Positions 1 to 9,545 are shown, numbered from the stretch's first letter. The stretch is 64,000 bases of DNA from AWTP1-13 sp963775835 (GCA_963775835.1 CAVZKV010000015.1:310001-374000), one strand, 5' to 3'. Program-made: numbers and translations. Notes: generated by a model from the sequence alone, not told the origin.

Positions 1-1
1 C

Positions 2-1384
2 CTGATGCTGAGCGATCAAGGGCATGCGTCCGCCAATGTTCGCGTTGTGCCCAAGCGCGATCAGGCAACCCGCACCATCACCATGGCCATCGAGGTGAAG
101 GAGGGCACGCCGGTTTATGTCGAGCGCATCGAGGTCGCCGGCAACACGCAAACCAAGGACTTTGTCATCCGCCGCGAGCTGCGCTTTGCCGAGGGTGACG
201 TGGTCAACGCCTTTATCCTCGAGCGGGCCCGCAAGCGCGTGCAGGCATTGGGCTTTTTCAAGAAGGTCACGCTGAAGCGAAAGATCGGCTCGAGCCAGGA
301 CCGCGTCGTCATCACGGTGGAGGTGATCGAGGACGATACGCGCAACATCGCCTTCGGCGCGGGCTACTCGACCTCGGAAGGTATCGTCGGCGATATTGCG
401 GTGAGCGAACGCAATCTCTTCGGCAACGGCCAAGCGTTGCGCGTAAAGCTGACGGGCAGCGCCACGCGCTTCCAGGCCGAAGTCGGCTTCACCGAACCAC
501 GCTTGTTCGGCAGCAACTACGCCGGCGGCTTTGACATCTTCTACAGGGATACCGACTACACCACGCAGTCGTCGTTCAAGAGCCAGAGGGTCGGCGGCGA
601 CCTGCGGCTTGGCTATCAGATCACCGACGAATGGTCGGGCAGCGTCAATTATACGTTCTCGCGCAACACCATCTACGACGTCGGCGCCAATGCTTCCGCC
701 GCAATCAAGGAGGCGGTGCCCGGGTTTCCCAATGTTTCCTCCAACACCTACGATACCTCGTCCGTCGGCTACAGCGTGGCCTACGATACGCGCAACAACA
801 AGCGGCGACCGACGGAGGGCCTCTACTACACCTTATCGCAGGATCTGGCCGGCCTTGGCGGCGACGTGCGCTATCTGCGGTCGGTGGGAGACGCCCGCGC
901 CTACTACCCCGTTTCCGATACCATCACGGCGGCGGGTCGCGTCACGGGCGGCGTGATCGGCGGCTGGGGAGGGCAGGATGTGAAGCTCCTCGATCTGTTC
1001 TATCGGGGCAGCGAGACCGTGCGTGGCTTTGCCTATTCCGGTATCGGGCCGCGCGACATCCTGAGCCCCAACAAAGACGCGCTGGGCGGGCGCATGTATT
1101 TCGCGACCACCGCCGAACTGTTGTTCCAGATCCCCTACCTGCCGCAGGATTTCGGTCTGCGTGGCGCCGTGTTCGCCGATGCGGGCTCGCTCTGGGGTGT
1201 CAACAAGACCGCGGCATCGCTCCCGGGTCTTGCCGGCAATTCGCTGGCGCCGCGCGCTTCGGTGGGTATGGGATTGGCCTGGGATTCGCCGCTCGGTGCG
1301 CTGAGGGCGGACTATGCCTTCCCGATCGTCAAGCAGCCCTTCGACAAGACGCAGGCTTTCAGCTTCGGCCTGAGCCCCTTCTAG
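2..1384 (+). CDS. bamA: Outer membrane protein assembly factor BamA (C-terminal part)
   Basis: BamA is the central barrel of the BAM complex, which folds and inserts beta-barrel proteins into the outer membrane. The window opens inside the gene; the frame is open from base 2, so the start and the first POTRA domains lie outside. The visible 460 codons begin at the end of one POTRA domain. A complete last POTRA domain follows (segment VYVERIEVAGNTQTKDFVIR to about residue 105). The rest is the 16-strand barrel, with the family motif VRGFAYSGIGPRD near residue 340 and a C-terminal Phe typical of outer-membrane barrels. In most Alphaproteobacteria lpxD, fabZ and lpxA follow bamA; here they do not. 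Family assignment is certain from motif and architecture. Confidence 0.96.
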   Translation: MMLSDQGHASANVRVVPKRDQATRTITMAIEVKEGTPVYVERIEVAGNTQTKDFVIRRELRFAEGDVVNAFILERARKRVQALGFFKKVTLKRKIGSSQDRVVITVEVIEDDTRNIAFGAGYSTSEGIVGDIAVSERNLFGNGQALRVKLTGSATRFQAEVGFTEPRLFGSNYAGGFDIFYRDTDYTTQSSFKSQRVGGDLRLGYQITDEWSGSVNYTFSRNTIYDVGANASAAIKEAVPGFPNVSSNTYDTSSVGYSVAYDTRNNKRRPTEGLYYTLSQDLAGLGGDVRYLRSVGDARAYYPVSDTITAAGRVTGGVIGGWGGQDVKLLDLFYRGSETVRGFAYSGIGPRDILSPNKDALGGRMYFATTAELLFQIPYLPQDFGLRGAVFADAGSLWGVNKTAASLPGLAGNSLAPRASVGMGLAWDSPLGALRADYAFPIVKQPFDKTQAFSFGLSPF

Positions 1385-1602
1385 CTTTGCGCCAGAAAGT
1401 AGCTAGCGCCCGTTTGCCGAGCGTGCCGCGGCGCGGCGCTCGCGCGCCAACAAAATCTCGCTCACCGCGGTGTTTTGCTTCCAGGCCGGCCAGGAACGAT
1501 GATATGGCCGCCCCAAGCGGAGGCGGGCGGGTCGATGCCCGCAATGATCAATGGCTGGCCGACGGCAGACGGCCTCCAGGTCGATGTCACGATGGAGCGG
1601 TA

Positions 1603-3165
1603 ATGGCGATGGGTAGCATGAACGGGGCGGAAAGTTTGGTGCGCACCCTGCTTGCCGGGGGCGTGAACGTCTGCTTCACCAATCCTGGCACCTCGGAAAT
1701 GCACTTCGTTGCGGCCCTCGACAAGGTGCCAGGCATGCGTTGCGTGCTGGGCCTGTTCGAAGGCGTCGTCACCGGCGCAGCCGACGGTTACTACCGCATG
1801 CTGGGGCAGCCGGCTTCGACCTTGTTGCACTTGGGGCCGGGCCTCGCCAATGGGCTCGCCAATCTGCACAACGCCAAGAAGGCCAACTCCGGCATCGTCA
1901 ACATCGTCGGCGAGCACGCCACCTATCACATTGCCCATGACGCCCCGCTGACCTCGGACATCCAGGGTCTGGCCGCGCCAATGTCGCATTGGCTGAAGAC
2001 CTCGCCCAATGCGGCGAGCCTCGCACGGGATGGCGCGCTCGCCATTGCGGCCGCGCGCCAGACGCCCGGACAGATCGCCACCCTCATTTTGCCGGCGGAT
2101 ACGGCCTGGAATGCGGCCGATGGCATCGCCGAGCCGGCGCCGGATGCGCCGGTCCGGAACGTTTCGCAGGGCGCGATCGAGGTGGCCGCGGCGATGCTGC
2201 GCGCCGGCGAGCGCGCCAGCCTGCTGCTGGGCGGCGCTGCCTTGCGCCAGCGCTGCCTCGAATTGGCCGGCAAGATCGCGGCCAAAACCGGTTGCGGCAT
2301 TCTAACGGAGGGCGCCAACACCCGGTTGGAGCGCGGCGCTGGGCGCGTTCAGGTCGAGCGCATTCCCTATGTCGTCGACAAGGCGCTCGCCGTCCTGCGC
2401 GCCGCCGGTAACCTCGTGCTGGTCGGCGCCCGCCAACCGGTGGCGTTTTTTGCCTATCCCGACAAGCCTAGCCTGCTGATGGCCGAGGGTACCCGCTCCA
2501 GCACGCTTGCGGGCCTCGACGAGGACATCGAAGGGGCGCTTGAGGCACTGGCGGTGGAACTCGGGGCCATCGAGACGGCGCCGGCCGGCTTGGCGCGGCC
2601 GCGTCGGCCGGCGCTTCCGGCAGGCGCCATCACTCCCGCCGCCATCGCCGCGGTCCTTGGCGCCATGCTGCCGGAGAACGCCATTGTCGTCGACGAAAGC
2701 GTCAGCACGGGGCGCGAGTTCTTTCCCGAGACGGCCGGTGCGCCGCCGCACGATTGGCTCAACAACAGGGGCGGTTCGATCGGCTACGGCATGCCGGTGG
2801 CGATCGGCGCGGCGATCGCCTGTCCGGAGCGCAAGGTGATCGCGCTGGAGGGTGATGGCAGCGCCATGTACACGCTGCAGTCGCTGTGGACGATGGCCCG
2901 GGAAGGGCTCGACATTACGGTGCTGATCCTCGCCAATGGCAGCTACAACATTTTGCGTGGCGAACTGGCAAACGTCGGCGTCAAGAATCCGGGGCCGCGC
3001 GCCGTGGACATGCTTTCGCTCCGGCGCCCGGACCTCGATTGGGTCAGCCTTGCCCGGGGCATGGGGGTGGAGGCCGCACGCGCCAAAGACTGCGAGCAGT
3101 TGATCAAGGGATTGAACGCCGGCCTGCGTTCCGGCGGACCCTACCTTATCGAGGTGGCGCTCTAG
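1603..3165 (+). CDS. TPP-dependent acetolactate synthase large-subunit-like enzyme
   Basis: This is a 520-residue thiamine-diphosphate enzyme of the acetolactate synthase/benzoylformate decarboxylase superfamily. The frame is open far upstream, but ATG 1603 has a GGAG 5 bases before it and starts the conserved N-terminus (GAESLVRTLLAGGV). The Pyr domain carries the cofactor-activating Glu in LGLFEGVVTGAADGY. A central Rossmann-like domain follows. The C-terminal PP domain has the TPP/Mg motif GDGSAMYTLQSLW with the partner Asn in LILANGSYN. No small regulatory subunit (ilvN) is adjacent, so it need not be the biosynthetic AHAS even though ilvC lies 3 kb away. Close relatives are annotated acetolactate synthase large subunit; the true substrate is unknown. 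Confidence 0.88.
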   Translation: MAMGSMNGAESLVRTLLAGGVNVCFTNPGTSEMHFVAALDKVPGMRCVLGLFEGVVTGAADGYYRMLGQPASTLLHLGPGLANGLANLHNAKKANSGIVNIVGEHATYHIAHDAPLTSDIQGLAAPMSHWLKTSPNAASLARDGALAIAAARQTPGQIATLILPADTAWNAADGIAEPAPDAPVRNVSQGAIEVAAAMLRAGERASLLLGGAALRQRCLELAGKIAAKTGCGILTEGANTRLERGAGRVQVERIPYVVDKALAVLRAAGNLVLVGARQPVAFFAYPDKPSLLMAEGTRSSTLAGLDEDIEGALEALAVELGAIETAPAGLARPRRPALPAGAITPAAIAAVLGAMLPENAIVVDESVSTGREFFPETAGAPPHDWLNNRGGSIGYGMPVAIGAAIACPERKVIALEGDGSAMYTLQSLWTMAREGLDITVLILANGSYNILRGELANVGVKNPGPRAVDMLSLRRPDLDWVSLARGMGVEAARAKDCEQLIKGLNAGLRSGGPYLIEVAL

Positions 3166-3184
3166 ACGCGACTCGCACCAGGCT

Positions 3185-4054
3185 TCAGGCGCGCTGCAGC
3201 GTCAGGATGGACCAGCCGGCGCGCCGCTCCCAGCCCATAAGACGAAAGTCGGCAGCGCGATAGGCCATGGCGACCTCGCGGGCCTGATGGTTCAAAAGGC
3301 CTGAGAGGACGGCGAAACCACCCGGAGCAATGGCGTGGCGCATCGGCGCGGCGAGCCGCACCAGGGGACGCGGCAAAATATTGGCGAGCACGAGATCGAA
3401 GGGCTGAGCTCGCCGCAACCTCGGGTGCGCGAAGGCGGTGGCCATGAGGATGGTGAGGCGGCGCCCCGTTCGGTTGAGGCGCGCGTTGGCGCGTGCGACC
3501 TCGGTGGCGATCGGATCATTGTCGACCGCGAACACCTGGGCATCGGCCATCAGCCGGGCTGCGGCAATGGCGAGCACCCCCGTGCCGCAGCCCAGGTCGA
3601 GGACGCGGCGGAAGCGCCGCCGTCGGGTCAGGCCATCGAGTGCGACCAGGCAACCGGCCGTGGTCGGATTGTGACCGGTGCCGAACGCCTCACCCGCGTC
3701 GATCTCGATGGCGGTTTGCCGCAGTGCGAACCGGGCGCGGTCGTGGCTGCCGTGCACCAGCAAACGGCCAGCCTCGATCGGCGGCAGGGCCGCTTGCGAC
3801 AAGGCCACCCAGTTGAGGTCGGGGACGGCTTCCAGCGATGGGGTGCCGAGACCGACGACATCGGCGAGCGTCCTTGCCAGCAACGCCATCGGCGGCCGCC
3901 TGTCCCAGTAGGCCTCGACCGTAAAGCGCGGCGGGCGGGCTTCGAACAGCGTAACGGCGAGCGGCTCCGGTGCGACGAGTTCGCCCAAGAGGCCCGCCGC
4001 GGTTCGTCCGGCATCGGCATCGGCGGCCTCGATGCGAAGCTTGAAAAGTGCCAT
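3185..4054 (-). CDS. prmA: Ribosomal protein L11 methyltransferase PrmA
   Basis: PrmA trimethylates ribosomal protein L11 using S-adenosylmethionine in the cytoplasm. The 289-residue protein has the family's short N-terminal substrate-recognition domain (1-130). The PrmA signature AFGTGHNPTT follows, then the SAM-binding loop VLDLGCGTGVLAIAAA and the catalytic/substrate motif LVLANILPRPLV near residue 225. Length is usual for the family. It converges on the upstream TPP enzyme with 19 bases between the stops. No good Shine-Dalgarno precedes ATG 4054, but this start gives the expected N-terminus. Confidence 0.94.
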   Translation of the reverse strand: MALFKLRIEAADADAGRTAAGLLGELVAPEPLAVTLFEARPPRFTVEAYWDRRPPMALLARTLADVVGLGTPSLEAVPDLNWVALSQAALPPIEAGRLLVHGSHDRARFALRQTAIEIDAGEAFGTGHNPTTAGCLVALDGLTRRRRFRRVLDLGCGTGVLAIAAARLMADAQVFAVDNDPIATEVARANARLNRTGRRLTILMATAFAHPRLRRAQPFDLVLANILPRPLVRLAAPMRHAIAPGGFAVLSGLLNHQAREVAMAYRAADFRLMGWERRAGWSILTLQRA

Positions 4055-4459
4055 GTTCGCTGGCGGCTGGCTGGGTTGTGCGCGACGTCAATGCGCGGTC
4101 ATACTCGTTTCCGACGCCGCGCGAAAGCGGCGGCGACCGATAGGGGAGGGGCGAAGGTTCGATCGGGGCGCTGCACGTAAATGAGGTCTCTCAACGTGGG
4201 CTCGGTCCGGTCGTGCCCGACACGCCCATGAACGCCCCCATGAATGCCCTCTGTACGCTAGCGAGGTAAGGCCGTTGCCGGGCGGCCCAGCTGCCTTGCG
4301 CTGCGGCGCGTGCACCGGCCATCGAAGTCGACCGCTGGGCGCCGCGCGGGCGCGGCGCCTTTGATCGGTTCAGCGTGTAACGGGGCCGCCGCCAAACGGA
4401 GGCCTCTGCGTCCTCGCTGCGATTGCGGTTGCGCGGCGAGGCCGCAGCTTCGGTCTTGG
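4055..4459. other. Intergenic region between prmA and a DUF1080 gene
   Basis: These 405 bases lie upstream of prmA and downstream of the DUF1080 gene, both on the minus strand. They should hold the prmA promoter. I see no convincing coding frame, RNA gene or strong hairpin. Confidence 0.5.
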
Positions 4460-5080
4460 TTAGAGCGGCTTGATCGCTACCTTGCGAAACTTGATCACGC
4501 CCGCCCCGTGCTGCAGGCCCAATGGCCCTTCGACGAACAGACCGTTGTGCAGTTCGACCGTCTTCTGGCCGTTCATGAGGACCGTGATCTGCCGGCCTTT
4601 GGCGGTGATCTCGAAGGTGTTCCACTTGCCGCCGGCTTTCGGCATCGGGTTCACCTCGGAGAAGTTGACGATCCCGCCGGTACCGTAGGTGGGGTCCTTG
4701 CGCTGGTCGAAGATGTTGACCTCATAGCAGGACCTGTCCACGAGCTTGCTGGGGTCCTGGCAGCGCAGGAAGATGCCGCTGTTGGCATCTTCGCTCGCCC
4801 AGAATTCGACGTGCAGCTGAAAATCCTTATAAGGGGCCTTGCTGACGAGATAGGCTGGGTCCTGACTGGTCTTCTTGTCGGCGACCACCGCGCCGTCCTC
4901 GAGGCGCCAGTTGCTCTCGCCGACCTTGTTCCAATCGCCCATGGTCTTGTCGTCGAGCAGCGTCGTCCAGCCGTCACCGGTTTGGCCCGTGGCCTGCGGC
5001 GCTAGTTCGATGACGGCTATACCCAACGCCAGGAGTCCCATAGCAAAGGGGAAGATGTGTGTCGCTAAGCGTCGCTGCAT
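4460..5080 (-). CDS. Secreted DUF1080 (3-keto-disaccharide hydrolase-like) protein
   Basis: The protein is 206 residues. ATG 5080 is chosen over an in-frame upstream Met because AGGGAG lies 7 bases before it and it begins a clear signal peptide (MQRRL, then a hydrophobic stretch to about residue 32). The mature part is one DUF1080 jelly-roll, a family related to GH16-like lectin folds that includes 3-keto-glucoside hydrolases. Motifs include TLLDDKTMGDWNKVG, NSGIFLRCQDP, GGKWNTFEITAKG and the terminal VIKFRKVAIKPL. It is exported and probably binds or cleaves carbohydrate; the substrate cannot be told. It stands alone, divergent from a GST gene. Confidence 0.85.
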   Translation of the reverse strand: MQRRLATHIFPFAMGLLALGIAVIELAPQATGQTGDGWTTLLDDKTMGDWNKVGESNWRLEDGAVVADKKTSQDPAYLVSKAPYKDFQLHVEFWASEDANSGIFLRCQDPSKLVDRSCYEVNIFDQRKDPTYGTGGIVNFSEVNPMPKAGGKWNTFEITAKGRQITVLMNGQKTVELHNGLFVEGPLGLQHGAGVIKFRKVAIKPL

Positions 5081-5386
5081 GGTCAAACTCCCTGGCACGG
5101 ATAATCGGGTTTCCTCGAGCAAACGATCGCGCTTTTGCCGGTGCGATCAGCGTGCGGTATCTTTCACGCCCTCCCGTCGAACGCTGCCGATGCCCTCACG
5201 CCATCGGGCATTGTAGTCGCGTTCGCGCGCTCCCGGAAGCCAATCCACGCGAGCCGGCGGCGCGCGCACGGCGCCGACTTTTGCGCACCACACCTGTGCC
5301 TTGCGATCTTGCGCGCATACTGGCCGGTCAATCTCCCCCGGCCGCAGTCTCGGCCGCAAGGCCATCGCAGCTGGAGGGCTAAGGAG
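5081..5386. other. Divergent intergenic region
   Basis: This 306-base spacer separates the DUF1080 gene (minus) from the GST gene (plus) and should contain both promoters. No convincing sigma-70 hexamer pair, coding frame or RNA gene stands out. Confidence 0.45.
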
Positions 5387-6070
5387 ATGCTAAGCTTGGT
5401 CGGGCAATATGACTCACCTTTTGTGCGTCGCGTGGCGGTCTCGCTCACCGTCTTAGAGCTGCCCTTCGAGCGCCAGCCGCTTTCGGTCTTTGCCGATGCC
5501 GAGGCTTTGAGCTCGCGCAACCCGCTCGGGCGCGTGCCGGCCCTCCTGATCGAGGACGGCGAGTGCCTGATTGATAGTGCGGCGATCCTCGATCATCTCG
5601 ACGAGCGCGTAGGCCCGCGGCGGGCATTGCTGCCGGCGGCGGGAGCGGCGCGCCGCGACGCCTTGAAGACGGTCGCGCTGGCCACCGGCATCTGCGACAA
5701 GACGGTAGCCACCGTCTACGAAAGGCGACGCGAGGCCAGCAAGCTCGACCTCGATTGGATCGGGCGCTACCGCGAGCAAATCGAGGCGGGCCTTGGCGAG
5801 CTCGACCGTCGTTCGGCACCCCAAATTTGGCCGCCGCAACGGCTGCTGCAACCGGTGATCAGTGTTGCCGCCATGCTGGGCTTTATTCGGCTGTATTTGC
5901 CGGAGGCGGCGCCGGTTGGCCGCCATCCGGCCTTGGACCGGCTGGCCGCCTGGGCGGAGGGGCAACCCGCCTTCATAGCCTGCCGACCCTCCATTGCCGA
6001 GCTTGGCGGCCCGCCCGAGGTGGCCGGCGCGGCGCTTTTGCGCTTGCAGGGCAGCGCCCAAAGCCGCTAG
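5387..6070 (+). CDS. Glutathione S-transferase family protein
   Basis: The protein has 227 residues. The reading frame is open upstream, but ATG 5387 begins the canonical thioredoxin-fold N-terminus (LVGQYDSPFVRRVAVSLTVL) and follows GGAGGG and AAGGAG. The N-terminal GST domain has the cis-Pro and glutathione-binding segment NPLGRVPALLIEDGECLIDS at 46-65. An all-helical C-terminal domain follows. Serine replaces cysteine in the SPF active-site segment, as in many bacterial GSTs. Role inferred as glutathione-dependent detoxification or isomerisation. It lies 57 bases upstream of ilvC and could be co-transcribed with it. Confidence 0.9.
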   Translation: MLSLVGQYDSPFVRRVAVSLTVLELPFERQPLSVFADAEALSSRNPLGRVPALLIEDGECLIDSAAILDHLDERVGPRRALLPAAGAARRDALKTVALATGICDKTVATVYERRREASKLDLDWIGRYREQIEAGLGELDRRSAPQIWPPQRLLQPVISVAAMLGFIRLYLPEAAPVGRHPALDRLAAWAEGQPAFIACRPSIAELGGPPEVAGAALLRLQGSAQSR

Positions 6071-6127
6071 CAGGGAAGAGAATTTTCCGCAAGTCTGCCA
6101 AGTCAAGCCAGTCCGGGGAGTAAACCT

Positions 6128-7147
6128 ATGCGCGTCTACTATGATCGGGATGCCGACATCAACCTCATCAAGGGCAAGAAGGTCGCCGTCATCGGCTATG
6201 GCAGTCAGGGACACGCCCACGCCCTCAATCTGCGTGACAGCGGCGTCAAGAATGTCGCCATTGCCCTGCGCAAGACCTCCGCGGGCGTAAAGAAGGCCGA
6301 GGCCGAGAAACTCAAGGTGATGGAGGTGGCCGAGGCCGCCAAGTGGGCCGACGTGATGATGATGCTCACGCCCGACGAGCTGCAGGCCGACATCTATAGG
6401 GACCACTTGCGCGACAATATGAAGGATGGTGCGGCATTGATGTTCGCGCACGGGCTCAACGTGCATTTCAGCCTGATCGAGCCCCGCGCCGATCTCGATG
6501 TCGGCATGATTGCGCCGAAGGGGCCGGGTCATACCGTGCGTTCGGAATACCAGCGCGGCGCCGGGGTGCCGTGCCTGTTGGCGATCCACCAGGACAAGAG
6601 CGGCAATGCGCACGATCTGTTTCTCTCCTACGGCGCGGCCATCGGCGGGGGGCGCGCCGGGATCATCGAGACGAGCTTCAAGGAGGAATGCGAGACCGAT
6701 CTGTTCGGCGAGCAGGCGGTGCTCTGCGGCGGTTTGGTGGAGCTGATCCGCGCAGGCTATGAGACGTTGGTGGATGCGGGCTACGCACCGGAGATGGCCT
6801 ACTTCGAGTGCCTGCACGAGGTGAAGTTGATTGTCGATCTCATCTATGAGGGCGGCATCGCCAACATGAACTATTCGATCTCCAATACCGCCGAGTTCGG
6901 CGAGTACGTGTCGGGCCCACGCGTCATTACCGATGCAACCAAGGCGGAGATGAAGCGCATCCTTCGCGACATCCAGTCGGGCCAATTCACCTCCATGTGG
7001 ATGCAAGAATTTCGCTCTGGGCTGCCGCGCTTCAAGGCGACCCGGCGCAACAACGATGCCCATCCAATCGAGGACGTGGGTGCCAAGTTGCGCGCGATGA
7101 TGCCTTGGATCAAGGAACGCGCGCTGGTCGACAAGAGCAAAAACTAG
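6128..7147 (+). CDS. ilvC: Ketol-acid reductoisomerase (class I)
   Basis: IlvC isomerises and reduces acetolactate or acetohydroxybutyrate to the dihydroxy acids of valine, leucine and isoleucine synthesis, using NADPH and two Mg2+. At 339 residues it is the short class I form. The Rossmann loop is VIGYGSQGHA (21-30), followed by the conserved APKGPGH segment. The knotted helical domain carries the metal ligands in ETDLFGEQAVLCGG and later residues around FECLHEVKLI. A clear intrinsic terminator follows the stop, so it is the last gene of its transcript. leuA lies 20 kb away under its own attenuator. Confidence 0.98.
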   Translation: MRVYYDRDADINLIKGKKVAVIGYGSQGHAHALNLRDSGVKNVAIALRKTSAGVKKAEAEKLKVMEVAEAAKWADVMMMLTPDELQADIYRDHLRDNMKDGAALMFAHGLNVHFSLIEPRADLDVGMIAPKGPGHTVRSEYQRGAGVPCLLAIHQDKSGNAHDLFLSYGAAIGGGRAGIIETSFKEECETDLFGEQAVLCGGLVELIRAGYETLVDAGYAPEMAYFECLHEVKLIVDLIYEGGIANMNYSISNTAEFGEYVSGPRVITDATKAEMKRILRDIQSGQFTSMWMQEFRSGLPRFKATRRNNDAHPIEDVGAKLRAMMPWIKERALVDKSKN

Positions 7148-7165
7148 CGCTTCCTGCAAGGCGCA

Positions 7166-7199
7166 GGCGGCCGGCTGCGACATTCGCCGCCGGCCTTTT
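7166..7199 (+). terminator. Intrinsic terminator after ilvC
   Basis: A GC-rich hairpin (GGCCGGC at 7169-7175 pairing with GCCGGCC at 7189-7195) is followed directly by TTTT, 20 bases after the ilvC stop codon. Confidence 0.75.
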
Positions 7200-7434
7200 G
7201 CGTGCCCTCCCCCCGAGCTTGGACCAGAGGCGCGCCCGAGGCATCCGGTCGGACTAGCGGCCTCGCAGGGCCGCCGATCACAAAAATTGCGCGATCGCCT
7301 GTCCAATTCCGGCATGCCAGAGCCGTTGCCCGAGTGCCGCGGCCAGGGCGGCGGCACTTTATCGGCGTTATTATCCTGCTAGCCTCTGGCTGCTGGCCAA
7401 CCGCTGGCAGGCGCAACCGTCGAGGGAAGTCGCA

Positions 7435-8640
7435 ATGACGCCGTTTCGACCAACCGCATCGTGCCCACTCGATGGTATCACGGTCCTCGACCTGTCGCGT
7501 CTCGTCGCCGGCAACATGGTGTCGCTGCAGTTGGCCGATTTTGGCGCCGAGGTGATCAAGGTCGAGGATCCGGACCAGGGTGACCCCTTGCGCGCCTGGC
7601 GCGTCGAAGGGCATTCGCTGTTCTGGAAGGCCTACGCCCGCAACAAGTTGAGCCTGACGCTTAATCTGCGCAAACCGCAGGGCAAGGAACTGCTGCTCAA
7701 TCTCATCGAGCGCAGCCAGGTTTTGATCGAGAACTATCGGCCAGGCACGCTGGAACGCATGGGGCTTGCTCCGGCCGTGCTGCACGCGCGCAACCCACGG
7801 CTCATCATCGTGCGCGTGTCCGGTTGGGGACAGACCGGACCTTATGCCAACAAGCCCGGCTTCGGAACGCTGGTGGAAGGCCTGTCGGGGTTCGCCGCCA
7901 AGACGGGCTTCCCCGATCGCGAACCGGTGCTGCCGCCGACGGCGCTTGCCGACATGATCTCGGGCCTCTACGGCGCCTACGCCACCTTGCTCGCCTTGCG
8001 CGAGGTCGAGAGCAAGGGCGGCGGCGGTCAGGTCATCGACCTGTCGCTGCTCGAAGGCATGCACTCGGTGGTCGGCTCGGATGCCGCCGCGTTCAAGGCC
8101 TTCGGCGTCGTGCCGCGCCGACAGGGTAGCCGCTCAAACATCACGAGTCCGCGCAATGTGTACCGCACCCGCGACGGCCGCTGGCTTTCGATCTCGGGCT
8201 CGATGCAATCGATGGCGGAAAGGCTGTATGCGGCCGTGGGTGTCCCCGAGATGACGAAAGATGCCCGGTTTGCCAGCAACAGCGCGCGCCTTGCCAACAA
8301 CGAGGAAGCAGAGCGGCCGATCCGCGAGTTCATCGCCGGTCGGGATCTCGTCGAGTGCTTGGCCTTATTCGAGGCCGCCGAGGTTACCGGGGCTCCCGTC
8401 TATGACATCGATCAGTTCGTCGCCGATCGCCACGTTCAGGCGCGCCAGGTGGTTGTCGAGGTCCCCGATGAGGAACTCGGCAGCTTGACCATGCACAACG
8501 TGCTGCCGCGGCTGTCGGCAACGCCGGGTGCGCTGCGCCGCCCCGCCCCCAAGCTGGGCGAGCATACGCCGGAGATCTTGGCCCGCGTTGGCGTCGCCGC
8601 GGGTGACCTTGCCCGCCTGCGCTCCGAAGGGATTGTATGA
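7435..8640 (+). CDS. Class III (CaiB/BaiF family) CoA-transferase
   Basis: This family moves CoA between carboxylic acids through an aspartyl-CoA anhydride. The 401-residue protein has the N-terminal CoA-binding Rossmann portion (LDGITVLDLSRLVAGN), the ENYRPGTLERMGL motif, and the catalytic Asp at residue 173 in LADMISGLYGAYA. It overlaps the next gene by four bases (ATGA), so it is translationally coupled to a CitE-like lyase. That pairing (CoA-transferase plus CoA-ester lyase) suggests activation and cleavage of a dicarboxylic acid CoA ester such as a malyl- or citramalyl-like compound. The actual substrate cannot be read from sequence. Confidence 0.93.
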   Translation: MTPFRPTASCPLDGITVLDLSRLVAGNMVSLQLADFGAEVIKVEDPDQGDPLRAWRVEGHSLFWKAYARNKLSLTLNLRKPQGKELLLNLIERSQVLIENYRPGTLERMGLAPAVLHARNPRLIIVRVSGWGQTGPYANKPGFGTLVEGLSGFAAKTGFPDREPVLPPTALADMISGLYGAYATLLALREVESKGGGGQVIDLSLLEGMHSVVGSDAAAFKAFGVVPRRQGSRSNITSPRNVYRTRDGRWLSISGSMQSMAERLYAAVGVPEMTKDARFASNSARLANNEEAERPIREFIAGRDLVECLALFEAAEVTGAPVYDIDQFVADRHVQARQVVVEVPDEELGSLTMHNVLPRLSATPGALRRPAPKLGEHTPEILARVGVAAGDLARLRSEGIV

Positions 8641-9527
8641 TGTCCATGCCGCTCACCGAGCTGCCAAATTGGCGTTCGCTGTTGTTTGTCCCGATCACGC
8701 GGGAAAAGTTTGTCGCCACCGCACACACGCGCGGTGCCGATGCCATCATCCTCGATCTCGAAGACAGCGTGCCGGAAGAAGGCAAGCAGCGCGGCCGCGA
8801 GCTCATCGCAGCCGCGGCCAGCGAGGTCGGCAAAGCTGGCGCCGAAGTCCTGGTACGGATCAATCGACCCTGGCACCACGCTTTCCGCGACATCGAGGCC
8901 GCGGTATGTCCAGCGGTCACGGCGCTGATGTGCCCAAAGGTTGAGAGCCCCGAGCACTTGCAGGTCATTGCCGAGATGCTCGACGTGCTGGAGCGCCGGC
9001 GCGGCCTCCGCCTCGGCCATACCAGGCTGGTGGCGTTGATCGAGACGGCGGGGGCGTATTTTCGGGCGCGCGAGATCGCCGGGGCGACGCCCCGGTTGGT
9101 GGCCCTGTCGTTGGGCGCGGAAGACTTTGCCTGGTCGGTCGGTATGGAGCCGCTCGGCGAGACACTGGAGATGCCGAAGCAGACGGTGATCATCGCCGCC
9201 CGCGCCGCCGGCATTCTGCCGCTCGGCTTCATGGGCACCGTGGCCGACTTCAAGGACCTCGATGCCTTCCGCGCCGTGGTGCGCCGGTCGCGCAAATTCG
9301 GCTTTGCCGCTGCAACCTGCGTGCACCCGAGCCAACTGCCGATCCTCAACGAGGAGTACGGGGTTTCGGCCGCCGAGGTCGAGCGGGCGCACCGCCTGAT
9401 CGCCGCCTACGACGCGGCCATGGCGGCCGGCGTCGGCGCGGTCACCTTTGACGGCAAGATGATCGATGCGCCGGTGGTGGAACGCGCCAGGGCGCTGCTC
9501 GCGCGGGCCCAGCAGGCCAAGCCATGA
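8637..9527 (+). CDS. HpcH/HpaI aldolase / citrate lyase beta-like (CitE family) protein
   Basis: The 296-residue TIM-barrel lyase belongs to the family containing CitE, malyl-CoA lyase and citramalyl-CoA lyase. Seen motifs are RSLLFVPITREKF at the N-terminus, LDLEDSVPEEGKQRGR (Mg ligand region), RINRPWH, the Glu-bearing VALIETAGAYF, LGAEDFAWSVG and the late CVHPSQLPILNE. The gene starts inside the stop of the upstream CoA-transferase (ATG 8637; a second ATG follows at 8640). By context it probably cleaves or forms the CoA ester made by its partner. Confidence 0.9.
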   Translation: MMSMPLTELPNWRSLLFVPITREKFVATAHTRGADAIILDLEDSVPEEGKQRGRELIAAAASEVGKAGAEVLVRINRPWHHAFRDIEAAVCPAVTALMCPKVESPEHLQVIAEMLDVLERRRGLRLGHTRLVALIETAGAYFRAREIAGATPRLVALSLGAEDFAWSVGMEPLGETLEMPKQTVIIAARAAGILPLGFMGTVADFKDLDAFRAVVRRSRKFGFAAATCVHPSQLPILNEEYGVSAAEVERAHRLIAAYDAAMAAGVGAVTFDGKMIDAPVVERARALLARAQQAKP

Positions 9528-9545
9528 GCGGGGATCGGGTGAACG

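Noticed and set aside
631..3165. 844-codon open frame starting inside bamA
   Set aside because: The first 324 codons are an out-of-frame shadow of bamA; the conserved enzyme starts at ATG 1603 with a ribosome site.
5453..7357. 634-codon minus-strand open frame
   Set aside because: It is antisense to the GST and ilvC genes and only reflects high GC; it has no family motif.
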